Notes under the pieces: generated by a model
What the model saw: the letters and a program-made list of their open reading frames with translations, nothing else
Told to the model about the DNA's origin: nothing
Databases searched by the model: none
Assembly (NCBI RefSeq): GCF_031143425.1
Contig: NC_090451.1
Span: 662,064,575 to 662,128,574 of the forward strand
From: Pleurodeles waltl
Lineage: Eukaryota; Chordata; Amphibia; Caudata; Salamandridae
Length of the DNA stretch: 64,000 bases
Reading direction: 5' to 3'
Shown here: positions 1-9,707 of the stretch, piece after piece
How positions within the stretch are numbered: the stretch's first letter is position 1
How the letters are laid out: every line of letters begins with the position of its first letter
Position numbers and translations under genes: made by a program

Positions 1-1379
1 CATAGTTTACCACCCTTTCTTTGTGCCAAACCTCCAAGTACCAAAGCCCTCTTTCGATGCTTTGGATGCTACCGGAAACTGCATTGGTGGACCCTTATTT
101 AGAGAAAAAAGTGTTTGTTCAACTTAATAATCTAACCTATTTTCTCAAGACAGTCTTGAGAGTCAAAACACACAACCTGTTCTCTTCTAATTCAAAGCAA
201 ATTTTTACAGAGACTGCCAGAGCTTGTTTTAGCCCAGATGTGCACATCGAGGATACCTACACATGGATTGTTAACTTCCCACTTTAAAATGATGTAAGCT
301 CTCATATGTACGAGCTATGCCAGTGTAGATGACTTTAGTCATATGCAGGGCCACTCGAATTATGTGGCAGAGAGGACCAAATTATGCGTCAGGGTTGACC
401 AATTTATGTGCCAAGAAAAATCCAGTTATACATTTACAACACCAATAGCTCTAACTCAAGCAAATGTGAGACCTGTTGCATTGCATAAGCCTGCTAGATT
501 GACAAGGGTCCAGTAACTTCCCTACAAAAAGGTTTGGAAATAAAACAAGACAAACCCTAACAAACACTCACAACACAAGAATGCTGGCAGCAAATAACAG
601 ACCTATTGGTATTGCCAGTGCTTGTTTTTTCCCTGGTAGAGCAGCCAACAGGCATAAGAAGTGGCTTGTGAGTATATTAAGAAGGTGTCATCCAGAATGA
701 CTCAATAAAGGCCTATTTTATAATTATATATTGGATAAGTAATGAGCATTCACTCAAATGAGCAACCTCACGTTTTGCACACAGTTTAGTAAATTATCAA
801 CCTCAAAACACAATAATTCATCATGCCTTTGTTTACACAGAGTGAATACCAGCCATGCATTCTCACATGGATCATTAGTTATAATCCACTCCTGAATTAG
901 TCAGTGTCTTTGAATTTCTTATAGAATGTAAAAAACTAAGCATTTGCCAGGCCAATAGATTTCTACTGTAAGTCAGGCCTGCGTTGTGATGTATACCCAT
1001 TGCACTACACATATATGGAAGAACACAGCTACCATGTTTTTTAGATTGTTGCTTCAGAATGGCAAACGCCATCTTGGAGAAGTAAATAAAAAAGTTAAGT
1101 GCATGCAAAAATAAATACTTTGAAAGGATTGACCCAACAGCAATTTACAGTTGCCCGGGCTATATTTAAATATATATATTTTTTTTAAATTAAAGTGAAG
1201 GAGGGGTGTTTGAGTAATAGAAAATAGGAGGGAAGATATGGAGGGCAACCAATGTGGGGCAGGTAAGCAGAGGAGAAACTTGAGGCTGAGAGGAGGAAAC
1301 ACTGTAAAAAGGCAAAAAACAGGAGTGGAAGGAAGCAATGGCCAAGATGGGGAGAGAAAGGAAGCAACACAGTGCACAC
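1..1379. other. Unassigned non-coding DNA (intron 1 or upstream of SLC50A1)
   Basis: No gene is recognised here. The open frames are short and lack any family signature. Around 560-640 there is a stretch (tract ending GCCAGTGCTTGTTTTTT) that resembles sequence at 27480-27585 and 29040-29115, so it is probably one copy of a dispersed repeat. The rest is AT-rich and featureless by eye. Confidence 0.4.
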
Positions 1380-1387
1380 AGTTAGAC

Positions 1388-1541
1388 CAGTGGCGTAACA
1401 AAGGCCCCTGTGTTGCAGGTGCCCGAGCTCCAGGGGGCCCCCTCAGCACAGTGCCCTGACCTGTGAGCTTCTGAGTGAGTTTGGAGTGGGGGACCCTCCA
1501 TGTACTTTGAAGGAGGTCCCTCGGGCTTCGTTACGCCACTG
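1388..1541. mobile_element. hAT-like MITE, 154 bp
   Basis: The element starts CAGTGGCGTAACAAAG and ends CTTCGTTACGCCACTG, a terminal inverted repeat of about 16 bp with one mismatch. The flanking 8-mers are AGTTAGAC (1380-1387) and AGTTGGGC (1542-1549), an 8-bp target duplication with two differences. CAGTGGCGTAAC termini and 8-bp duplications are typical of hAT superfamily non-autonomous elements. It has no coding capacity; the 60-130 aa frames across it are chance. Confidence 0.75.
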
Positions 1542-1549
1542 AGTTGGGC

Positions 1550-2104
1550 GAATCTTTGTGGGGAAGTAGCACATGAGGGAGAGAGCAAGGAAATTCATAC
1601 ACTGCATGAAGGTGCTGAAATAGTAAGAAGAAGGTATTATGCTGAATGTGAACAGTGTAACAAAACAAGTAATCAAATTAAAGGTACGGTAGAGATGCTA
1701 AGATCCTGGTATGGGTCACACAAGTGGAGTGGCAAAAGCAAGCTCATGGGATTGTGAATAAACCCAACTAATGATAAGGAATGTGTTGTCCAAAAGCTCA
1801 CAGTAAATATTGGTACTGTCCACAACAGGTCTGATCTGTAATAGACAGATAAAAGTTGTCTCTAAGGAACACCTAAAAATAGGCGCCTGTTGAAATCTGG
1901 CGGTGATATTTAATACAGACGGACTTAAACCACCTTTTCTTCCCTTTAATTACTGTCGGGCATTAGACTAGACTGTGTCTGATAGAATTCATTTGTCTGT
2001 GAAGTAGTTCGGAGAGCACAAGAGTTATTAATAGGTTGACATGGCATCTTCCCCCTCCTCAAAGAAAACAGACTACAAACTACTTATGTTGCAGAACTTC
2101 TATG
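1550..2104. other. Unassigned non-coding DNA
   Basis: No gene or repeat structure is visible between the MITE and the left end of DIRS element 1. Confidence 0.4.
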
Positions 2105-2108
2105 CCAG

Positions 2109-2307
2109 GACCGGAGGCGAGGATTATGCATACATTTCTTCACTTTTATTCCAACAGCAGATTCAAAGAAAAAATGTAATAAAGTCCCAAAAAAATAAAA
2201 AGACTACAAGTCCCATGAGTCCATAGTATAGAGCGTGCAATAGTCCAATCACAGTACACAACGTATAAATATGTATGACGTCCCTTCCTGTTCCTCTTTC
2301 TTCACTG
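2109..2307. repeat. Left inverted terminal repeat of DIRS element 1
   Basis: This stretch is the inverse of 7816-8014. Shared blocks include GGCGAGGATTATGCATA, TTTTATTCCAACAGCAGATT, CTACAAGTCCCATGAGTCC and GACGTCCCTTCCTGTTCCTC, with scattered mismatches and small indels. Confidence 0.85.
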
Positions 2308-2763
2308 CTCGTCAGTTAAGTACTTCTTCATTATCGCTTCACTTAACTGTCGCTATTACTTTTTTACCTTTTTCCCTTTATTATACATTTCAGACGCGCA
2401 GTAGGCTTCTGGCCCGAGTGCTCGTTACTTTTGCTGGCATTTCGCAGCTTGGCAGAGGCACGCGCTCACTGCCAAGCTGTCAGGCGCGTCAGCTGTTTTC
2501 CTGAGGCGGCTCTCATGGAGTGCCTCAGCTGACGACGACGCGCGTTTCAGGGCAAACGCTGACAGGAAATTCTTTGAATTCCTGTCAGGCGTCTGTATTC
2601 CCTGAACCAACCCTCGTTTTTACACGGCTGCTCTGCAGTCTTATGGATTTAGCCCCATTTAGTGGCAATTTTTATATATATTCATTATATATATTTATTA
2701 ATTGTTTTTTGAGCACCAGCGAGGGGGCTGCCCTTTTTACAATTTGGGGTGCATATATATATA

Positions 2764-3105
2764 TATGCAAAAAATAAAGGAGAACTCTGTGAAGTTCCCA
2801 ATTTTAGGTGGAGAGCTGCTCTAGTAGGGAGCACCCTGCAACACCAGCGACACTCTATATTTGCTCACCTCAAATGTCTGCTTATCTAGCAAAATTTTTA
2901 AGCATAGGATTGACATAGTGTCATCCTCGCCGAACTGTAAAATGACAAAAGCCATTTACCACTCCAGGCACAGTATTACAGCTTTGGACTGGTCAAATAC
3001 CGTCCAAGCCAACCTGGAATGAGTAAAGCAACCCCTGACACGTGTTTCGCTCTCATTAGAGCTCTTCAGAGGGGTATAGCTTTGTTCTCCTTTGTTTTTT
3101 GCATA
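2764..3105. mobile_element. MITE-like insertion nested in the leader of DIRS element 1
   Basis: The left edge TGCAAAAAATAAAGGAGAAC (2766-2785) is inverted at the right edge, 3084-3103, with one mismatch, and the symmetry extends a few bases further to TATGC/GCATA. The 340-bp interval is non-coding and holds the motif GACACGTGTTTCGC, related to the motif in the foldback element at 15331-15804. A TA target duplication is possible. It is a non-autonomous DNA transposon of undetermined superfamily. Confidence 0.5.
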
Positions 3106-3144
3106 ATTTATGTGTCACTCTAATCCTGAAAGGGCCTTGGTTTG

Positions 3145-3171
<27 letters not shown>
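3145..3171. repeat. (AT)n microsatellite
   Basis: An uninterrupted AT dinucleotide run in the leader of DIRS element 1, followed by a poly-A run near 3214-3228. Confidence 0.9.
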
Positions 3172-3176
<5 letters not shown>

Positions 3177-3280
3177 TTGAAAAAATATATTTATCTTTTT
3201 TTTCTCCTAATTTAAAAAAAAAAAAAAAGATAATTTTTTTCTTTAATACTCTTCTTGAGTTTGGTGTTCTCACCCTTATA

Positions 3281-4600
3281 ATGGACCAATCTGCTGGTCA
3301 TGAAAGCGCTCCTTTTCAGGATGCACAACAAGAATGGCCTCCCCAGCGTCTTCCCCCAGAGGTGAGTCAAGCACTCTCTTTCGCTATTACAAATGCGCTT
3401 GCACCTCTTAGGGAACAGGTTGATAAGCATTCCAGGTTTTTTTTCTGACACAGCTCAACCCAACCCGGGCCCTAGGGGGGTTAGTTCAGTGGGTAAAAGG
3501 GCCTCGATGCGTGATGCGGGGCACCTGGAAGGTTTTGATAAACTTACCGAAACCTTCCATAAGAGTGCGTGCATGCTTAAAAATAATTTAACCTTCCGGG
3601 AGGAAGATAATTCCGGAGAAACCAGCGACTCTGTTGCGAAAAATCGAAACCCTTTATTTGGGTTTACCCTTGGAGGGGAGGGTGATTCCAATGCTTATTT
3701 ATCCTCAGATGAGCATCAGGAACTGGGTAGGCCTTGGCGTCCTAAACCTGTTTCCCCAGATTCCCCTGAAGAGGATTCAGATATGTTTAACCCTTCAGAT
3801 ATTTACCATCCCAGGACTTCTGAATGGGTCCCTGACACTAAGGTGGCCGATTATGTGGCAGATAAAATTTGTCAGCCATTAGAAAAAGAGGTTAGAGCTA
3901 AATTTAGGGCAGAATGTCCTAGACCCTCTTTACCCGGCAAGGCAGCTGTCACTACCAATATCGACCCTAAGCTATGCACCTTTTTTAGTAAATATATGAA
4001 GGACCCTAAGAAGGGTATAGACAGATCTTGGAGAAACTGCCAAGACAAACTCCTAGATGTAGTGGGTCCTCTTACGCAGATTAGCCAGCTGGCGGAGCAA
4101 GCTAAACATTCCGGTACCCCACTCTCTGTAGAGATTATTTCTGGTTGGGCTCAGAGAGTGATTTGTCTCCTAGGTAACGCCAACTGTGCTCTTGCGGCAG
4201 AACGCAGGAGATCCCTGCTTATTAAAATTGATCCTAAGCTGGGCGAGTTAGCCACTTCAGAGGCAGGAGCTATTGCCTAGGGAAACCTCTTTGGGAAACC
4301 TTTTGTCAAGGAACTAGGCAAAATTGTAGCAACCTTTTCGGCTCTAGACAAAGCTCAAAGTTCTATCAAAAAGATTTTCCCTACTAAGGTTTTTGCTGGA
4401 GCCGGACGAGCAAGGGGTCGCTCCTCCAGCCGCCTTTACCACCAAGGCCCCTCTAGAGGATACCTAAAGAGGAACAACGGCTGGAATGATGGTCGCCAAG
4501 GAACATTCTACCCCTCTCGAGGTCCTGGCAAAGCCAAAGGCAATCGCATCAGAAGAAGAGCTAACACACCGGGAGGAGTTTCTGGTAAGCATTATCCCTT
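3281..4600 (+). pseudogene. DIRS element 1 gag, broken
   Basis: The likely native start is the ATG at 3281 (protein start MDQSAGHESAP), which opens a 55-codon frame that stops at the TGA at 3446. A run of eight T (about 3437-3444) lies just before the stop. Beyond it the gag sequence continues in another frame (open 3393-4280), so a one-base slippage in the T run is the probable lesion. A TAG at 4278-4280 then interrupts that frame, which stays open through a Gly/Arg-rich tract (about 4400-4560, RGRSSSR) typical of the nucleic-acid-binding C-terminus of gag. Gag packages the element RNA. No zinc knuckle is obvious in this subfamily. The downstream RT starts in an overlapping frame. Confidence 0.7.
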
Positions 4601-5684
4601 TTTTCCCTCTAGAACTGGGGGGACGGCTTTGCAGATTTGCTCAAAATTGGAGCACGATTACAAGGGGATCCTTGGATCCTTCAAACAGTCCGGGGTTTTC
4701 ACAGAGGTCTACGGTACTCCAATTCAGCACTCGCGGCCCAGACCTTTGGTTTTCCCATCTCACGAGATGAACCTCATAGCTCTGGAGGTACAAGATCTCC
4801 TACACAAAAAAGCCATTTGCAGATCAACCCTTCATCCAAAAGGGTTTTTAAGCAACATTTTTTTAGTGGAAAAAAAAGAAAAGGGTTTTCGTCCTGTAAT
4901 AAACTTGAGAGATTTCAACGAGTGGCTAGTTTATCAGCACTTCAAAATGGAAGGCATTCATCTATTGAGGGACATTCTACTTCCAAACGATTGGATGATC
5001 AGACTGGATCTCAAGGATGCTTACCTTTCAGTCCCCATTTTTTCCCCTCATCGGAGATTTCTTCAATTCTCATAGAAAGATCAGATATACGAGTTCCAAA
5101 CTCTCCCTTTCAGCCTATCGTCAGCCCCATGGTGTTTTACCAAACTTATGAGACCTGTTGTAGAATTTCTTCGTACCAGGGGAATAAGGATGATAATTTA
5201 CCTGGACGATATTCTTATGATGGATCAATCCCTAACCCAGCTCAAATCCAATCTGAGCATGACTATTGCTCACCTCCACAATCTGGGATTTGTGATCAAC
5301 GAATCCAAATCTGAGTTAATTCCAACTCAGAAAATAGTATTTCTTGGTTTCCTTATAGATTCTGTCGCAGCATCTCTCAGCCTTCCATTATCCAAACTTT
5401 CGAAGATTCTGAAAGAACTCAACAAGGTCCTCAGAAGGGACAGAATTTCACTTTGTCAATTGGCCAGGATTGTGGGACTTCTATCCTCTTCAATCCAAGC
5501 CATCTTTCCAGGTCCTCTTCACTATCGTGCATTGCAGAGATTAAAAGCATCTCATCTCAGAAGAGGTCTCACTTATTCAGAAATGATTTCTAAATCTCCA
5601 GAGGCCAGAACGGAACTTCAATGGTGGATAGACCAAGGAAAGCCTGGAATGGCACGGCGATTTTCGGCACAGCCCCGGACATGA
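4486..5684 (+). pseudogene. DIRS element 1 reverse transcriptase, broken
   Basis: RT motifs occur in order but in shifting frames: LGGRLCRFAQNW near 4610-4650, then DPWILQTVRGF, then from about 4735 PVINLRDFN, RLDLKDAYLSVPI and, after an in-frame TAG at 5073-5075, LPFSLSSAPWCFTK and the catalytic YLDD (IIYLDDILMMD near 5200-5225). The thumb follows (KIVFLGFLID near 5330). Frameshifts lie around 4650-4740 and near 5645, where the reading passes into the RNase H frame. The enzyme would copy element RNA into DNA. The active-site aspartates survive but the frame does not, so this copy is not expected to make RT. Confidence 0.8.
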
Positions 5685-6640
5685 CTATAGAATCAGATGC
5701 CAGTCATCTGGGATGGGGAGCCAGATGTGGGACAGTCTCCATGGGTGGCAGAGGGTCACAGGAGAAACTCTCTCTCCATATCAATTGTCTCGAACTCCTG
5801 GCAGGATCTTCTGCAATCAAGTCCCTCACAAATGACAAAGTGTGCTGTTCCATTCTTCTGAGGATGGACAACATTTCCGCTATCCAATATATAAATCGCC
5901 TGGGGGGCACTCGTTCGAGGGCCCTCTCAGAAATAGCGAAGGATTTCTGTCATTATTGCCTTCAAAAACAGATCTCGGTAGTGGCAGAGTATCTTCCAGG
6001 GACCAAGAACATAGTGGCAGATTGGAACTCCAGGAACGTCACGGACAGCACCGATTGGAAATTAAATCCACAGGTTTTTCAAGCCCTGATGGACAGGTGG
6101 GGTCCTTGCGATCTAGATCTTTTCGCATCCCGTCTCAATCACCAACTAACGAGATATGTCAGCTGGAGACCGGATCTGGGAGCAATAGCGATAGATGCTT
6201 TTCTCCAAGATTGGTCAAAGAGCCTTCCCTATGCCTTTCCCCCCTTCATAATGATTCCCACAGTAGCAGCTCAGGTAAGACGTCAAATGACATCCTTAAT
6301 TCTAGTGACTCCGATTTGGAAATCTCAGGCTTGGTTTCCAACTCTCATGGAACTGTCTTGGGATTTTCCAATACGCTTACCGCCATTCCCTTCAATCCTT
6401 CTCGATCACCAAGGATCTCCTCACCCGTTGGTTCTCCAAGGCCATCTTCTCCTCATGGCATGGAGGATTTCCGGGGACGCTCGAAAAACAGACTCCTTTC
6501 TAAAGAAGCTAATAACTTCATCCAACAGGCCTGGTCCTCTAGTACCATCAAAACATACAGACTGGCATGGAACAGATGGAATTGTTGGTGTATGGCAAAA
6601 CATATTGATCCCTTGGGGGCACAACTTACGTATATCCTAA
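5621..6640 (+). CDS. DIRS element 1 RNase H and methyltransferase-like region (open frame)
   Basis: An open 339-codon frame that continues the RT region after a frameshift. The RNase H part begins at about 5681 with MTIESDASHLGWGA, followed by LHINCLELLA, LLRMDNISAIQYIN and GTKNIVADWNSR, the usual acidic motif layout. The part from about residue 155 (WGPCDLDLFASRLN, then LPYAFPPFI) matches the DAM-like methyltransferase segment that sits between RNase H and recombinase in DIRS elements. Its function is unproven in the family. The nominal ATG at 5621 is a shadow start; the protein would be the continuation of RT. The 3' part overlaps the recombinase frame. Confidence 0.75.
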   Translation: MVDRPRKAWNGTAIFGTAPDMTIESDASHLGWGARCGTVSMGGRGSQEKLSLHINCLELLAGSSAIKSLTNDKVCCSILLRMDNISAIQYINRLGGTRSRALSEIAKDFCHYCLQKQISVVAEYLPGTKNIVADWNSRNVTDSTDWKLNPQVFQALMDRWGPCDLDLFASRLNHQLTRYVSWRPDLGAIAIDAFLQDWSKSLPYAFPPFIMIPTVAAQVRRQMTSLILVTPIWKSQAWFPTLMELSWDFPIRLPPFPSILLDHQGSPHPLVLQGHLLLMAWRISGDARKTDSFLKKLITSSNRPGPLVPSKHTDWHGTDGIVGVWQNILIPWGHNLRIS

Positions 6641-7410
6641 ACTTAGCAGAACTCGCCCACTCTGGCCTCGCATATTGTACCATTAACACCTTTAGGTCAG
6701 GCATTTCAGCAGGTCATGTTGCCATTAACAACAAACCAGTAGGTGAACATCCATGGGTTTGTAAACTTATGAAGGGCATTGGTCTTTCTAAACCCCCTGA
6801 ACCCAGATATTCGGGTTTATGGGATGGGAATGTTATTTTAAATTTCATCTCCCATTGGCATGACAACCATCTTCTATCTCGTAAACAAATTTCGGCTAAG
6901 TTAGTGATCCTTCTCTGTCTTATTTCTTGTAAAAGAGTATCCGATGTTAGAGCCCTAGATCTCTCAGCTAGAACCTTTACCCCACAGGGTGTAACTTTCA
7001 CTATATCTAGAAGAACCAAAACCAATATCAGAGTGGTTTCTTATCCCGCTTTTCCCGATCATCAAAAATTATGTGTAGTAAATTGTATCAAAGCATATGA
7101 GGACATGACTTTAGATGTCAGACCCGCAGGTGAGAATCAACTTCTTATTGCCTTGCAAAAACCCTTTAAAGCAGTTTCCTCTCCTACCATTGCTAGATGG
7201 GTTAGATGGATCATGGCAGAGGCAGGTATTGACATACATAGATTCGGAGATCATTCCACCAGAGGAGCAATGGCTTCTAGAGCCATTCAGGTAGGTGGTA
7301 GACTTGAAGATATTATGAATGCAGCGGATTGGTCTTCCGAATCCACCTCCAAAATGTTCTACTTTAAATCTATTCTAGAACCTGCATCTCTAGTTGTGAG
7401 TAAGCTTTAA
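5842..7410 (+). CDS. DIRS element 1 tyrosine recombinase (open frame)
   Basis: A 522-codon frame whose recombinase domain occupies about the last 310 residues; the first 200 codons overlap RNase H/MT in another frame and need not be translated. The core-binding part starts SSSTIKTYRLAWNRW. The catalytic part carries the box I arginine (LISCKRVSDVRAL), the H-x-x-R box (GDHSTRGAMAS), a tryptophan in AADWSS, and the tyrosine nucleophile in SKMFYFKS. It stops at TAA 7408-7410, just before the ICR. The family integrates circular element DNA by strand exchange without target duplication. The domain is intact, unlike RT in the same copy. Confidence 0.85.
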   Translation: MLFHSSEDGQHFRYPIYKSPGGHSFEGPLRNSEGFLSLLPSKTDLGSGRVSSRDQEHSGRLELQERHGQHRLEIKSTGFSSPDGQVGSLRSRSFRIPSQSPTNEICQLETGSGSNSDRCFSPRLVKEPSLCLSPLHNDSHSSSSGKTSNDILNSSDSDLEISGLVSNSHGTVLGFSNTLTAIPFNPSRSPRISSPVGSPRPSSPHGMEDFRGRSKNRLLSKEANNFIQQAWSSSTIKTYRLAWNRWNCWCMAKHIDPLGAQLTYILNLAELAHSGLAYCTINTFRSGISAGHVAINNKPVGEHPWVCKLMKGIGLSKPPEPRYSGLWDGNVILNFISHWHDNHLLSRKQISAKLVILLCLISCKRVSDVRALDLSARTFTPQGVTFTISRRTKTNIRVVSYPAFPDHQKLCVVNCIKAYEDMTLDVRPAGENQLLIALQKPFKAVSSPTIARWVRWIMAEAGIDIHRFGDHSTRGAMASRAIQVGGRLEDIMNAADWSSESTSKMFYFKSILEPASLVVSKL

Positions 7411-7414
7411 ACGT

Positions 7415-7514
7415 GCATAATCCTCGCCTCCGGTCCTGACATACAATGAAAAATTTCCTAGCTAACGAGAAGGAAAGTTTCAATTCTATTAAGGACACGG
7501 AGGCGAGGATTATC
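7415..7514. repeat. Internal complementary region of DIRS element 1
   Basis: The segment begins GCATAATCCTCGCCTCCGG and ends GGCGAGGATTATC. Its reverse complement reads as the right outer end joined to the left outer end of the element, so it is the template for closing the circle during replication. It lies directly after the recombinase stop, the position standard for DIRS elements. Confidence 0.85.
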
Positions 7515-7815
7515 CCACCCAGGCTTTTTATCTTCGTAGCCTTTCCCTCGTGGGTACTGTCGCTTTGTTTTACTACAAGTAAGTAACTGTTATTGCAATG
7601 CTATTCATGATTTAAATTTTTAAATAATTGCTCACAATTAAATCTGTGCATGTTTTTCTCTTATGAATACTTTATCTTGCCTACAGCATTGTGTTTTTTT
7701 CTCTGACGACACTTATCAATGTGACAAGGAATCGGATAACGTGTTTATAATTATTTTTACTTACACAGGCAATACTCAAGGAATGGACTAATCTACTTTC
7801 ATCTTTAACTTCCTC

Positions 7816-8068
7816 CAGTGAAAAAGAGGAACAGGAAGGGACGTCATACATATTTATATGTTGTGCTGTACTGTGATTGGACTATTGCACGCTCTACACT
7901 ATGGACTCATGGGACTTGTAGTCTTTATACGTTTTTTGGACTTTATAACGTTTTTTCTTTGAATCTGCTGTTGGAATAAAAGTTATGAAAGTTATGCATA
8001 ATCCTCGCCTCTGTGTCCTTAATAGAATAGAAACTTTCCTTCTCTTTAGCTAGGAAATTTTATATTGT
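7816..8068. repeat. Right inverted terminal repeat of DIRS element 1 with outer extension
   Basis: 7816-8014 is the inverse of 2109-2307. It contains an AATAAA at about 7975 that could serve as polyadenylation signal. The outer extension (8010-8068: GTGTCCTTAATAGAATAG and onward) is found again, inverted, only in the ICR. Confidence 0.8.
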
Positions 8069-9629
8069 GCAGTGATGTGCAGCAAACTTGCAAAAAATGT
8101 AACCTTGCTGCTGGATCTTCATGCACAGACCGAGTGCTCTGGCACCATTACACTTGGGACAGACCCTCAGGATATAGGAATTTTCCTACTTCCAAAATGA
8201 TTAGAGCTTTAAAACTGAAAAAGTTCCTGCATAAGTTTGTTAATGTCTTGTTTGACATATTCTGATCTAATAAGTGACACAGTTCATGAAGCACCTACCA
8301 CCCCGGAGGGGTCTCTTGGTACTGGTCTTGAGAGCTGCTTAGCCAAACGAATGAGCCTTTAAGTTTCTCTTAAAGCTCAAAAGCATGCATGGGCGACTGA
8401 CTGTAGGGGCAGGGAGCTTCCTGACGGGAGCATGCTTAAGAACTAATCAAAACTGATTTTAGTGTATTGGTTGAGCTTCTTCAGCCAGCGTATTGCTGTG
8501 ATTACATAGATTTTGGAAGGCAATATCAGCACTAGTTACTATCGGTTACTTTACACATATTTATCTACCCAGCAGCGGGCATGTCGGCCTAACTTGATGA
8601 CGGTGAAGTGCTTTGGTTCAGCTTAAAACCTTACGACATCAGATAACAAGGACAGTCACCCACTAATTATTGAAGTTTACAGATTCTCCTAATATAGGAA
8701 CACATTAATTATAATACTTATTCACAACTTTACATTAATCTTAAACTTGTTTGAAAAGTCACTCCCAAGTATGTTATGAGCTGTGATGTTATAGCTACTG
8801 CATATTGCTCTCTATATAAATGCTAATAACATAGTATATGCTTATGTCCTAGCGGGATGGTTTTATAGTTCAAATCCCCCAGATAGTTCCATCAAATGGC
8901 TGCAGAGAACATTTTATTGTATACTTTAGACTTGTATGTTAGAACTGTGACCATTCTAACACTCTGGAGCCATCCAGGATTGTGTATCTATTTAACCAGC
9001 TTACATGTTAACAGTTCTGTTAATCATACTGACTATTGTACAGTGCTCTAAAATCTGGTCCAGTCCATGGTCTTCAAGAATCATAAATATGAAAATAGAT
9101 CTCTACGTCCATTGTAAAGAGTGCCTGGGTCTCTGTCGTAGTATTTGTCACCCTCCCGCCATCACCCGTGAAGTATGGTAAATCTGTGGGAGGGGAGGGA
9201 TTAACAGTCTTACAGTATGTAGTCTAAAAGTACCCTCAAATGTAAAGAGTTGCAGGTTGAATATGGAGTACTGTATATGATGTGGCTGGTAATTACTCAT
9301 TTGTACTGGGAGTTTATCCAGGAACTTTGTATGTATGACATACCCTAAATCGGTTATTGTGGATTATGTGATTATTCGAGCCGGTGATTCTTGTTACTGG
9401 CCCCATCTGGATTGAAAAATAAATTATAATGAGGCTCTATAACTGTATGTCAGCTGCAACAAAATGCTGATATCACAACAAATGACCTCAAGTGTATGAG
9501 TATCTTGCATGTTGCGACCACAGGACCCGCTATCCCGATGGGTGCCTACAGGCTCCAGTTCATTACTCGGTTTTATGGTCCTAAGATATTTAAGGTGTCT
9601 CAATGCATTTTGTTTTTGCTTTCCTCAAG
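8069..9629. other. Intronic DNA before SLC50A1 exon 2
   Basis: No gene or clear mobile element is visible. The last 20 bases form a pyrimidine-rich tract ending TTTCCTCAAG, the acceptor of exon 2. I looked for SLC50A1 exon 1 here and upstream and did not find it. Confidence 0.5.
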
Positions 9630-9707
9630 GTCGGACCTCCACAAGATGTTTTCTACCAGGAGTGTGGACAACATTCAGTTCCTGCCCTTCCTCACCACAG
9701 ATCTGAA
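9630..9707 (+). CDS. SLC50A1: SLC50A1 exon 2
   Basis: Encodes SDLHKMFSTRSVDNIQFLPF and then LTTDL plus two bases of an Asn codon. The first base (G) completes a codon begun in exon 1. Acceptor TTTCCTCAAG; donor AA/GTAGGT. It covers the loop after helix 1 and the start of helix 2 of the first MtN3 bundle. Confidence 0.93.

Larger units (their letters stand above)
2105..8068 (+). mobile_element. DIRS-like retrotransposon, element 1 (full architecture, decayed)
   Basis: A tyrosine-recombinase retrotransposon of about 6 kb with inverted terminal repeats, an internal complementary region (ICR) and the order gag, RT/RNase H/methyltransferase-like, recombinase. DIRS elements make a circular DNA intermediate that integrates by the recombinase rather than by a DDE integrase. 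The ends were set by comparing the ICR at 7415-7514 with the outer ends: its reverse complement joins the right outer end (through the GGAAATTTT...ATTGT stretch near 8052-8067) to the left outer end (CAGGACCGG at 2106). No target duplication is evident, as expected. The copy has a frameshift and a nonsense codon in gag, and frameshifts plus one nonsense codon in RT. RNase H/MT and recombinase are open. A MITE sits in its leader. It is a different subfamily from elements A and B. Confidence 0.85.

Noticed and set aside
4278..4280. TAG between gag and RT of DIRS element 1 as a retrovirus-like readthrough site
   Set aside because: The TAG lies inside the gag similarity, before the Arg/Gly-rich end, and RT starts in a different frame, so simple decay is more likely.
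8840..8890. Possible tRNA: GTTCAAATCCCCC looks like a T-arm/B box
   Set aside because: No acceptor stem, D-arm or anticodon arm can be folded around it.
1..9629. SLC50A1 exon 1
   Set aside because: No frame encoding the expected first helix with a compatible donor was seen and there is no CpG-rich promoter-like region outside the DIRS element; it probably lies upstream of the window.
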